DNA of 21,977 bases from Bacteroidales bacterium (GTDB lineage Bacteria; Bacteroidota; Bacteroidia; Bacteroidales; JAGOPY01), in assembly GCA_023229505.1 (NCBI GenBank), contig JALNZD010000060.1, positions 1-21,977 of the forward strand. The letters are read 5' to 3'. The notes beneath the pieces were generated by a model. The model ran no database searches. It was not told the DNA's origin and saw only the letters and a program-made list of their open reading frames with translations. Shown piece after piece: positions 14,386 to 21,856 of the stretch. Numbering within the stretch: the first letter of the stretch is position 1; every line of letters starts with the position of its first letter. Made by a program: the position numbers and the translations under genes.

Positions 14386-15240
14386 ATGAACCGTTTTCTA
14401 CTATTAATAATTGCACTTTTTACATCACCAATCCTGTTTTCCCAATCCGGTTTTGAAAACCGCTGCCCTTACAAGAGCATTCAGATGACTGATAACCGGA
14501 TCATCAAACAGACAGATGATTTCACCATCACCACTACAGACGGGATCACCCGAAACCTTTACAATACCCTCGATTCCGGTAAGACGGTTTTCATCGATCT
14601 CTTTTATACTACTTGCAGCTGGTGTCAATATTACTCGCCCATAATCGAAGAAATTTACCAGAATACCGGCGCAGGACAAGAAGATATCGAGTTCTGGGGT
14701 ATTTCCAACAATCTTTTTGATCCGGATTCGGTGATTGAGCAGTATAAAATTAATTTTAACGTTTCCAATCCATGCGCCGGACCGCAGGGAGGCGGAACAA
14801 CGGCTCACACGATCATCATTTCCGGGCAGAATTTTCAGGGTTGGCCAACTTATTGCGTTATATGTCCCGACCGAACCCTCTTTTTCGACCCGTGTTATCC
14901 TCCAACCGTCACAGGATTTAATCCGTATTTTGCGCAATGCGCTGCGACAATAGGGATTTATGACAATAAGCCGAAAGCAATAGGTTCCAGAATCCTTTCC
15001 GTGTATCCTAATCCGGCAAGCACCGAATTATCGTTGGAAGTGACTGTTAATGACCCTGATCCAGTTATAATTGAGTTTTTTAATTTATTGGGATTAAAAG
15101 TTTTCTCATCTTCATACGAAGTCTCCCCCGGCATACAAACCATCAGTATTTCCACCGGTCAGCTTCCGAATGGAGCATACTTTATCAGGTTGATGCAAAA
15201 CGGGCAATTCATGGATATACAAAAAGCCTGGATCAAATAA
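14386..15240 (+). CDS. Exported thioredoxin-fold protein with T9SS type A sorting domain
   Basis: 284-residue exported protein, not matched to a named gene. The signal peptide is clear (MNRFLLLIIALFTSPILFSQ). A thioredoxin/TlpA-like fold follows, with FYTTCSWCQYYSP carrying the CxxC active site (Cys77, Cys80) and a WPTY segment that could supply the cis-proline. About residues 195-284 form a type A sorting domain (VYPNPAS opening, GAYFIRL near the end), so it is probably secreted by the T9SS and surface-attached or released. It has about eight cysteines in all, including YCVIC and DPC, more than a simple thioredoxin. ATG 14386 was chosen over TTG 14365 because it directly starts the signal peptide. 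lysS begins 27 nt downstream. A surface disulfide-related role is inference. Confidence 0.82.
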   Translation: MNRFLLLIIALFTSPILFSQSGFENRCPYKSIQMTDNRIIKQTDDFTITTTDGITRNLYNTLDSGKTVFIDLFYTTCSWCQYYSPIIEEIYQNTGAGQEDIEFWGISNNLFDPDSVIEQYKINFNVSNPCAGPQGGGTTAHTIIISGQNFQGWPTYCVICPDRTLFFDPCYPPTVTGFNPYFAQCAATIGIYDNKPKAIGSRILSVYPNPASTELSLEVTVNDPDPVIIEFFNLLGLKVFSSSYEVSPGIQTISISTGQLPNGAYFIRLMQNGQFMDIQKAWIK

Positions 15241-15267
15241 CAATCGAACAATAGATCAATAGAACAG

Positions 15268-16977
15268 ATGGAACTATCAGAACAAGAGCTTATCCGCCGT
15301 AATTCACTTCAGGAGCTGATAAACCTGGGCATTGATCCTTATCCTGCCGGGGGATATGAAGTTAATGCCACCATCAACGAGATTCTTAAGCAATTTCCTG
15401 AAAATCAAAACCTTTTTCAGGAAGTGAACCTGGCCGGCCGTATTATGAACCGCAGGATCATGGGGGCTGCTTCTTTTGCTGAAATCCAGGACTCCACCGG
15501 CAGGATGCAGGTGTATTTCAAGCGCGATGATGTCTGCCCCGGCGAGGATAAAACGATGTACAACACGGTATTTAAAAGATTACTGGATATCGGCGACATC
15601 ATCGGTGTCAAAGGTTTTGTTTTCCTAACCCAGATGGGTGAAATTACAATACATGTCAGGGAATACAGGCTTTTATCGAAGTCCCTTCGTCCGTTACCCA
15701 TCGTTAAAGAAAAGGAAGGTGAGGTCTACGATGCATTCACCGATCCTGAACAAAGGTATCGCCAGCGTTATGTCGACCTGATCGTCAACCCGGAAGTCCG
15801 TGAAGGTTTTATCAAAAGGAACAAACTCATCAATTCTATGCGGTCATTCCTTGATAATAAAGGTTACCTTGAAGTGGAAACTCCTGTTCTCCAGCCTTTG
15901 TATGGCGGGGCCGCTGCCCGTCCCTTTAAAACTTTCCATAACACGCTCGATATGACCCTGTACCTCCGCATCGCCAATGAACTTTACCTGAAAAGGCTTA
16001 TCGTTGGTGGTTATGATGGTGTATATGAGTTTTCGAAAGATTTCAGGAATGAAGGGATGGACCGGTTCCATAACCCGGAATTCACAATGATGGAGCTTTA
16101 CGTAGCTTTTAAGGATTATGAATGGATGATGGGTCTGGTGGAAGAGATGGTGGAGAAAATCGCGTTTGATCTGCATGGGACCTCACAGGTCCGGGTCGGG
16201 GAAAACCTTATCGACTTCAAACGCCCCTGGAAAAGGTATTCCATGTTTGAGGCGATCCATCATTTTACCGGTATTGATATCAGTTCTATGGAGGAAGATG
16301 AACTACGGAAAACGGCATCTGAGCTTGGTGTGGAACTGGACGCAACGATGGGAAAAGGCAAGATCATCGATGAGATTTTCGGTCAACTTTGTGAACCTAA
16401 ACTGATCCAACCGACTTTTATTACCGATTACCCGGTGGAGATGTCGCCCCTGGCGAAGAAACACCGCAGCAAACCGGGACTGGTTGAGCGCTTTGAAGCC
16501 ATTTGCAACAGCAAGGAGATCTGTAATGCCTTCTCCGAACTGAACGATCCCATCGACCAAAGAAGGCGTTTCGAATACCAGCATGAACTGGGCAAGCGCG
16601 GCGACCAGGAGTCGATGGTGCTCGATGAAGATTTCCTCCGTGCACTTGAATTCGGGATGCCACCGACGGCAGGCTTAGGTATTGGCATCGACCGGCTGAC
16701 AATGATTATGACCAATGCGCCTTCCATCCAGGATGTCATCTTCTTCCCGCAGATGCGTCCGGAAAAACGGGTCCGCATCGATGAAGACGAAGATTTTAAA
16801 GCCATCGGCGTACCCGGAGAGTGGATCCACTGGTTACGCAAATCGGGGTTCAATACTATCGAAGCCCTGAAAAAAGCAAATCCCAATAAGTTAGCCAACG
16901 ACCTGAACGGGATCAGGAAAAAAAACAAGCTGGATGTTTCTCCGTTGAGCGGGGAGGTTGTTGGGAGTTGGCAGTAG
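15268..16977 (+). CDS. lysS: Lysyl-tRNA synthetase (class II)
   Basis: Cytosolic enzyme charging tRNA-Lys. At 569 residues it matches the Bacteroidota LysS length, longer than the E. coli form because of a C-terminal extension of about 70 residues. Visible are the N-terminal anticodon-binding OB-fold (AGRIMNRRIMGAASFAEIQD), class II motif 2 (FRNEGMDRFHNPEFTMMELY) and motif 3 (GLGIGIDRLTMI), followed by the FFPQMRPE segment. The start at 15268 is supported by homology from residue 1. The final residues Gly-Ser-Trp-Gln and the stop are encoded by the first units of a heptad repeat array, so the extreme C-terminus seems to have been rewritten by repeats. It may be co-transcribed with the gene 27 nt upstream. 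Confidence 0.97.
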   Translation: MELSEQELIRRNSLQELINLGIDPYPAGGYEVNATINEILKQFPENQNLFQEVNLAGRIMNRRIMGAASFAEIQDSTGRMQVYFKRDDVCPGEDKTMYNTVFKRLLDIGDIIGVKGFVFLTQMGEITIHVREYRLLSKSLRPLPIVKEKEGEVYDAFTDPEQRYRQRYVDLIVNPEVREGFIKRNKLINSMRSFLDNKGYLEVETPVLQPLYGGAAARPFKTFHNTLDMTLYLRIANELYLKRLIVGGYDGVYEFSKDFRNEGMDRFHNPEFTMMELYVAFKDYEWMMGLVEEMVEKIAFDLHGTSQVRVGENLIDFKRPWKRYSMFEAIHHFTGIDISSMEEDELRKTASELGVELDATMGKGKIIDEIFGQLCEPKLIQPTFITDYPVEMSPLAKKHRSKPGLVERFEAICNSKEICNAFSELNDPIDQRRRFEYQHELGKRGDQESMVLDEDFLRALEFGMPPTAGLGIGIDRLTMIMTNAPSIQDVIFFPQMRPEKRVRIDEDEDFKAIGVPGEWIHWLRKSGFNTIEALKKANPNKLANDLNGIRKKNKLDVSPLSGEVVGSWQ

Positions 16978-17064
16978 ATAGTTGGACAGTTGGCAGTCCG
17001 CAGTTGGCAGTTCGCAGTTCCCAGTTCCCAGTTCGCGGGCGGCGGTTAGCGATTAGCATTAGCA
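16966..17064. repeat. Heptad tandem array starting inside the lysS 3' end
   Basis: About fourteen units, mostly AGTTGGC, AGTTCGC and AGTTCCC, then GGGCGGC, GGTTAGC, GATTAGC and ATTAGCA, with one extra base at 16987. The first two units encode the last lysS codons and the stop. The segment 17030-17054 matches 9506-9530 of the porZ-recO array at 23 of 25 bases, in the same unit order. Confidence 0.92.
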
Positions 17065-17077
17065 GTAGTAATTAGTT

Positions 17078-17094
17078 GAACTCCGTAGGAGTTC
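17078..17094. repeat. REP-like palindrome
   Basis: GAACTCC-GTA-GGAGTTC is a perfect 7-bp inverted repeat with a 3-nt loop, followed by CATATTTGTAGAAA. I associate this kind of palindrome plus tail with dispersed intergenic elements of Bacteroidota, from memory and unverified. Only one copy is in this window. Confidence 0.55.
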
Positions 17095-17131
17095 CATATT
17101 TGTAGAAATGACGGCATCACGATAAAGCATT

Positions 17132-17181
17132 CCCCTCCCGCGAAGGTCCTTGATTTTTTCCATAAATTGGCATGGGAGGGG
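17132..17181. repeat. CCCCTCCC/GGGAGGGG inverted repeat
   Basis: Perfect 8-bp arms at 17132-17139 and 17174-17181 enclose a 34-bp loop; a further GGGG run follows in GGGTTAGGGGTGGG. No T-run follows, so it is not a standard terminator. It could be a small dispersed element or a structured leader. Confidence 0.55.
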
Positions 17182-17267
17182 TTAGGGGTGGGATACACCT
17201 TTAACAAATCTGATAGTTAAGCAGCTGAATTTCGTATATTAGCCTTTTGGATTTGACAAATCATAAA

Positions 17268-20123
17268 ATGATAAGCAAAGACGCGGCATTTAAGAAAATT
17301 TCCGATCTCGTTACCCGGTTTGAAGAGCAATATGACTTCTATAAAAATTCCGACTATAACGAAACGCTTACCAGAAGGGATTTTATTGATCCTTTCTTCA
17401 AGTCATTGGGTTGGGATATTGACAATGAAAACGGGTATGCGGAGAGTTACCGTGAAGTAATTCACGAAGACAAGCTAAAAGTAGGTGGTGCGACCAAAGC
17501 TCCTGATTATTCATTTCGATTGGTTGGTGGAAAACGACTTTTCTTTGTCGAAGCGAAGAAACCGAGCGTCCAGGTTAAAGATGAAATTTATCCGGCCTAT
17601 CAGGTTCGCAGATACGGTTGGAGCGCTAAAATGCCCATCAGTATTATTACCGATTTTGAAGAGTTTGCAGTTTACGATTGCACCAAGAAACCGACACCAA
17701 CTGACAAAGCCTCCGTTGCCCGGATTACTTACCTGACTTTCCGCGATTACTTGAAAGAATTCGATTTTATCTGGGAAACTTTCAGCAAAGAACACGTTCT
17801 CAAAGGCAGCTTTGACAAATTTGTGCAAAGCGACACCCACAAAAAAGGCACAGCTACGGTTGACAAAGAGTTTTTGCAATCGCTTGACAATTGGAGGACT
17901 TACCTGGCAACCTCTATTAGTTGGAACAACAAGGGTCTTGACGAAGACGAAATCAATTTTGCCGTTCAACAAACCATTGACCGGATTATTTTCTTACGAA
18001 TAGCTGAGGACAGAAGCGTAGAACCTTACGGCAATCTGAAAAATGCCTTAAAGCAGGGCGAATATTACCAAAACCTTTTCAGCATATTCAGAGAGGCGGA
18101 CGAAAAATATAATTCAGGACTTTTTGATTTTAAGAAAGATAAGATAAGCCAGGCCTTAAAGATTGATAATAAGATAATTAAAACCATTATCAACGAATTG
18201 TATTATCCGGAATGTCCTTATGAATTTTCGGTTTTATCCGTGGAGATTTTGGGCAGCGCTTATGAGCAGTTTCTCGGAAAGGTAATCCGGATAACCCCCG
18301 CACATCACGCGAAGATTGAAGAAAAATCGGAAGTGAGAAAAGCAGGTGGAGTTTATTATACACCCCAGTATATTGTTGATTATATTGTAAAAAACACCGT
18401 TGGAAAACTCACTGAAGGCAAGACCCCTAATGAAATCAGCAGTTTAAAAATAGTGGATCCGGCTTGCGGTAGCGGCAGCTTTCTTATCGGCGCTTACCAG
18501 TATTTGCTGGACTGGCATAAAAACTATTACACCGGCGACGGTAAAGTTTCCAAGGGGAACAAAGGCAATCCATTAACTCCCGATGGCAACCTCACCACAT
18601 CTGAGAAGAAAAGAATTTTGCTCAACAATATTTACGGAGTCGATATTGATGTGAATGCAGTTGAAGTAACCAAGCTCAGTCTGTTGCTCAAATGCCTGGA
18701 AGGTGAAACCGAAGCAAGCATTTCCACACAGTTTCGTCTGTTTAACGAAAGGGTTTTGCCAACGCTGGACGAGAATATTAAAAGCGGGAATAGCTTGATT
18801 GATACCGATTTCTATGCCGGTGAATTTGAACTTGGTTTTGAGAAAAAAATCAAGCCGTTTAACTGGCAAAAGGCATTTCCGGAGGTATTTAAGCAAGGAG
18901 GATTTGATATCGTGATCGGCAATCCTCCATATGGTGCGTTATTCTCTGAAAATGAATTTATTTATTTTAAAAACCGCTATCAAACTGCCGTATGGAGAGG
19001 TGAAAGTTATCTGATGTTTATTGAGCAAGGTTTAAGACTTCTCCAACCTGATGGATTATTGGGTTTCATTATTCCTGATACGCTTCTGAATTTAGGGTTT
19101 ACACAACTAGCAAGAGAACTATTATTAAGAAATTCCAACATTAAGGAAATAGTTGGTTTACCTTCGAATGTATTTTCAGGAGCAACTGTTGACACAATTA
19201 TTCTGCTCACTGAAAAAGCAGGTTACACAGATAAATTTCATCCATCCAATGTTAGGGTTAAGACCTTCGGGAAAAAGCAACCCATTTCTTCAATAGAGAA
19301 CCCTCAAAAGGAGTTTTTCATAGAATCAAAAGATTGGTTTGAACAAAGTGCTTTTAATCTGCAATCAGACAATACTGAAATGAAACTCCTATCTAAACTT
19401 GAATCTGAAAAGCAAGCCGTGAGTGATATTGCAGAGATATTCTATGGGATTAAAGTTTATCAAGTAGGAAAAGGTAAACCCCCACAAACAGAAAAAATTC
19501 GAGATGAAAAACCATTTACTTCAGAAAAAAAACTTGCCGAGAATTGGCTTCCGTTTTATGATGGGAAACATATTGACCGTTATCAATTATTATGGCAAAA
19601 TAATAATTGGTTGAAATATGGTGATTGGCTTGCGGAACCAAGAAAACCTTCTGTTTTTGATGGCGAAAAAATATTAATTCGAAAAATTACTGGTAAGACA
19701 TTAATTGCAACATATATTTCTGAAACGTCTTATTGCAATACACTTCTTTTTGTTCTGAAGCTAAAAGTTATTGACTATTCATACAAAGGCATCTTAGCAA
19801 TATTTAATTCTTTTCTTATAGGATGGTATTTCAGAAAGAAGTTTCAGATTGGCATGGATGATACTTTCCCTCAGATTATGATCAGGGATATTCTGCAATT
19901 CCCTGTCCCAAAAATTGATAAGAAGAATGATACTGAATTGAATAAACTCGTTGACCAACTTTTGCATCTGAATGTAGAAATGCAAAACGTAAACCTCGAA
20001 AGCAGACGTCAGCAAATACAGGGCAAGATTGATTATTGCGAAAACGGAATAAACGAAATCGTTTATCAGCTTTACGGATTGACGGAGGAAGAAATCAAGA
20101 TTGTGGAGGGGAAAAATAAATGA
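17268..20123 (+). CDS. Type IIG restriction-modification enzyme (nuclease, N6-adenine methyltransferase, TaqI-like specificity domain)
   Basis: Single-chain DNA methyltransferase and endonuclease of 951 residues. The N-terminal HsdR_N-like nuclease domain has PD at 79-80 and the V-E-A-K strand at 94-97, a complete PD-(D/E)xK site. The helical linker ends in GVYYTPQYIVDYIV (motif X). The methyltransferase core has motif I DPACGSG (397-403) and motif IV NPPY (552-555), diagnostic of adenine-N6 transfer. The rest (about 560-951) resembles the TaqI/Eco57I-type target recognition domain, so specificity is in the same chain. It should methylate its own sites and cut unmodified DNA. ATG 17268 is preferred; a TTG at 17247 would add seven residues. 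Base composition drops within the recognition part. The stop overlaps the SIR2-like gene. Recognition sequence unknown. Confidence 0.92.
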   Translation: MISKDAAFKKISDLVTRFEEQYDFYKNSDYNETLTRRDFIDPFFKSLGWDIDNENGYAESYREVIHEDKLKVGGATKAPDYSFRLVGGKRLFFVEAKKPSVQVKDEIYPAYQVRRYGWSAKMPISIITDFEEFAVYDCTKKPTPTDKASVARITYLTFRDYLKEFDFIWETFSKEHVLKGSFDKFVQSDTHKKGTATVDKEFLQSLDNWRTYLATSISWNNKGLDEDEINFAVQQTIDRIIFLRIAEDRSVEPYGNLKNALKQGEYYQNLFSIFREADEKYNSGLFDFKKDKISQALKIDNKIIKTIINELYYPECPYEFSVLSVEILGSAYEQFLGKVIRITPAHHAKIEEKSEVRKAGGVYYTPQYIVDYIVKNTVGKLTEGKTPNEISSLKIVDPACGSGSFLIGAYQYLLDWHKNYYTGDGKVSKGNKGNPLTPDGNLTTSEKKRILLNNIYGVDIDVNAVEVTKLSLLLKCLEGETEASISTQFRLFNERVLPTLDENIKSGNSLIDTDFYAGEFELGFEKKIKPFNWQKAFPEVFKQGGFDIVIGNPPYGALFSENEFIYFKNRYQTAVWRGESYLMFIEQGLRLLQPDGLLGFIIPDTLLNLGFTQLARELLLRNSNIKEIVGLPSNVFSGATVDTIILLTEKAGYTDKFHPSNVRVKTFGKKQPISSIENPQKEFFIESKDWFEQSAFNLQSDNTEMKLLSKLESEKQAVSDIAEIFYGIKVYQVGKGKPPQTEKIRDEKPFTSEKKLAENWLPFYDGKHIDRYQLLWQNNNWLKYGDWLAEPRKPSVFDGEKILIRKITGKTLIATYISETSYCNTLLFVLKLKVIDYSYKGILAIFNSFLIGWYFRKKFQIGMDDTFPQIMIRDILQFPVPKIDKKNDTELNKLVDQLLHLNVEMQNVNLESRRQQIQGKIDYCENGINEIVYQLYGLTEEEIKIVEGKNK

Positions 20124-21418
20124 ATAGAAATGTTTTACTTTTTGGTGCAGGTGCGGTTCAGGCTTGGGGTGGCCCAAAAACATGTGAACTAACAGAATTA
20201 ATAAGAACCGTTGGTTTTAAATGCACTGATAATAGTACAACCATTACCGAATATATATATCAAACACTTCTTCAAAGTGGTTATAATGAGGCTGATATAA
20301 ATTTTGAAACTATAATAAATGCAATAGAGGAACTTATTGTCTATCATGCCTATTATGATAAAGAAAAAAAACTTCCTTCAATTCCAAAGGTTCTTTTCGA
20401 TCCAAATTTTTATGATTTCATTATGAATTATTCCTTAATTGGTAATGAATTTATATATGGTTCAAGAATACAAATTCCTAAAGGAGTTGACTGGCATTAT
20501 CAGCATGGAGCATACGCAGGAGAAACACAAGAACAATATTTTCTCCAACTATTATTAGGAGTAATTTTAACGGAGATAAATGCAAGAATTGCGGATTATT
20601 CTTGGCACTTAGAAGATAATTCAAAAATAAATTCTCCCGAAAATGTTGAAACTAATGCTTTGGTAAAGAAATGGTATGATAATCTTGACTTTAATAATAG
20701 GATTAATCGAATTTACACTTTGAATTATGATCGGATTTTTAAAATTCTTGCCTTGGAAAATGGTGTAAATGAGGTTTTTGAAGGTTTTCATACCGATAAA
20801 ATAAAAATTGCTGGAAATTATCTCGCCCCTGATGTTAAAAGAATACTAAGTGACTTTAATTGTCACGTACATTATAATTTGCATGGATCATCATTTTGGG
20901 TTGTTGAAAGATCGTTTGGAGCAACATCTTTAGCACCGAAAGTTAACTTGGGAGCTGGAATACATCTTGAAATTAATTATCCGTTTGTGCAAGTTGAAAA
21001 AGGGAAAAGCATCTTAATTTCGAATATCATTACTGGATATCAAAAGACTCAAAAGAGTCTATTAACCCCTTTCAGACAAATGCAGGCAACATTTGATAGA
21101 GATTGTCTGACTGCCGAAAATCTCTACATTATCGGGTATTCTTTTGGAGATGAGCACATAAATTTTTCTATTAAAACGGCACTAGAATATAATCAAAACC
21201 TAATTATACATTTGATTGATCCTATTTATGACGAAACCGAAGGTAAAGATGGTTATAAAAGACTGTGCGAATTGTTTATCTATAAATTCTTCTTTAAAAT
21301 ATTTCAAACAAAATGGAATCCAAATAAAATAACAGAAAAGCATTGGTCATATTTTAATGGCAAGTTTAATGTTTATACTATGGGATTTCGCGATTATTTG
21401 GAATACCTTATCAATTAA
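20120..21418 (+). CDS. SIR2-like domain protein, candidate NAD-depleting defence effector
   Basis: 432-residue cytosolic protein with a SIR2-type fold. Residues 5-18 form the Rossmann opening (LLFGAGAVQAWGGP). TLNYD (200-204) holds the catalytic-type Asn202, NLHGS (253-257) the catalytic-type His255, and IIGYSFGDEHIN (337-348) is the third SIR2 motif seen in the bacterial SIR2-like group. A helical insertion of roughly 180 residues separates the first two motifs. No sirtuin zinc-binding cysteine set is seen, so protein deacetylation is unlikely. Related domains in Thoeris ThsA, DSR and SIR2-HerA hydrolyse NAD to stop phage growth. The ATG overlaps the upstream TGA (ATGA), implying translational coupling to the restriction enzyme. 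Strongly AT-rich. The trigger is unknown. Confidence 0.85.
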   Translation: MNRNVLLFGAGAVQAWGGPKTCELTELIRTVGFKCTDNSTTITEYIYQTLLQSGYNEADINFETIINAIEELIVYHAYYDKEKKLPSIPKVLFDPNFYDFIMNYSLIGNEFIYGSRIQIPKGVDWHYQHGAYAGETQEQYFLQLLLGVILTEINARIADYSWHLEDNSKINSPENVETNALVKKWYDNLDFNNRINRIYTLNYDRIFKILALENGVNEVFEGFHTDKIKIAGNYLAPDVKRILSDFNCHVHYNLHGSSFWVVERSFGATSLAPKVNLGAGIHLEINYPFVQVEKGKSILISNIITGYQKTQKSLLTPFRQMQATFDRDCLTAENLYIIGYSFGDEHINFSIKTALEYNQNLIIHLIDPIYDETEGKDGYKRLCELFIYKFFFKIFQTKWNPNKITEKHWSYFNGKFNVYTMGFRDYLEYLIN

Positions 21419-21537
21419 TGCTTCGGACGTCTAATTCAAGAAAGGCCCGAATCTAAAAACATAGTATACAAATCAACCTGGCGGAATAAAAAATTAAAAT
21501 GGATATGATGATATAAAGATAGTGGAAGGAACAAGTA
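21419..21537. other. Short AT-rich spacer after the SIR2-like gene
   Basis: Between the SIR2-like stop and the rhuM-like ATG. An AAGGA at 21526-21530 sits 7 nt before the ATG and could be a ribosome-binding site. No gene, terminator or attachment site was recognised. Confidence 0.4.
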
Positions 21538-21810
21538 ATGGAAAATAATCAAATCATTTTTTACGCCACCCCTGAAGGTAATATAAAAGTAGAAGTGGTT
21601 TTTAAAGAAGAAACTTTTTGGCTGAGTCAAAAGCGCATTGCCGATTTATTTAGTGTAGATGTGCGTACCATAAATGAACATCTTCAAAACATCTTCAAAA
21701 TCAATGAACTGAATCCGAAAGCAACTATCCGGAAATTCCGGATAGTTCAAAAAGAAGGCAACAGGGATGTAACAAGGGAAGGTAACGATTTTGGAAGCCA
21801 AATTGATTAG
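21538..21810 (+). pseudogene. Truncated RhuM-family protein (N-terminal fragment)
   Basis: Ninety residues matching the start of the RhuM ('virulence protein') family, whose members are usually over 300 residues. The DNA-binding-like segment TFWLSQKRIADLFSVDVRTINEHLQNIF is intact, followed by ATIRKFRIVQKEGNRDVTRE. The family then continues with a conserved FYNLDAIISVGYRV block, but here the frame runs into unrelated GNDFGSQID and stops. No continuation of the family sequence was seen in the 46 bp between the stop and the intron end. rhuM-like genes often lie in restriction-modification loci, consistent with the neighbours. A deletion or insertion has evidently removed the rest, so it is probably non-functional. 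Confidence 0.8.
21723..21747. repeat. 12-bp-arm palindrome inside the rhuM fragment
   Basis: AACTATCCGGAA and TTCCGGATAGTT flank a single central base, giving a perfect inverted repeat. It encodes the common RhuM segment TIRKFRIV, so it is probably a coding coincidence, although it lies close to the point where family similarity is lost. Confidence 0.6.
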
Positions 21811-21856
21811 TTGATCCCCTTCTGGGAATTATTTCTAATCGTATATTGCTCTTTTA

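Larger units (their letters stand above)
17065..17267. other. Non-coding gap upstream of the restriction-modification gene
   Basis: After the heptad array this gap holds a short palindrome, a C-rich/G-rich inverted repeat, and then about 80 bp of AT-rich sequence leading to the ATG at 17268. No gene or clear TAnnTTTG element was found. It marks the border between housekeeping genes and the accessory block. Confidence 0.6.

Noticed and set aside
17132..17181. Rho-independent terminator for lysS
   Set aside because: The loop is 34 nt, the arms are 8 bp, and no T-run follows either arm.
17240..17252. Promoter -7 element for the restriction gene
   Set aside because: TAGCCTTTTG has the wrong spacing for TAnnTTTG, so no promoter is claimed.
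17247..17267. Upstream TTG start for the restriction enzyme
   Set aside because: It adds only seven residues with no support, and an in-frame ATG at 17268 opens the conserved N-terminus. The TTG starts at 6017, 10346 and 14365 were rejected for similar reasons.
17268..20123. Type I HsdM or BREX PglX methyltransferase
   Set aside because: A PD-ExK nuclease domain is fused at the N-terminus, the specificity domain is in the same chain, and no hsdR, hsdS or BREX partner genes are present, so type IIG fits better.
20120..21418. Classical sirtuin protein deacylase
   Set aside because: No four-cysteine zinc module is visible, and the motif set (TLNYD, NLHGS, IGYSFGDEHIN) is that of bacterial SIR2-like defence proteins.
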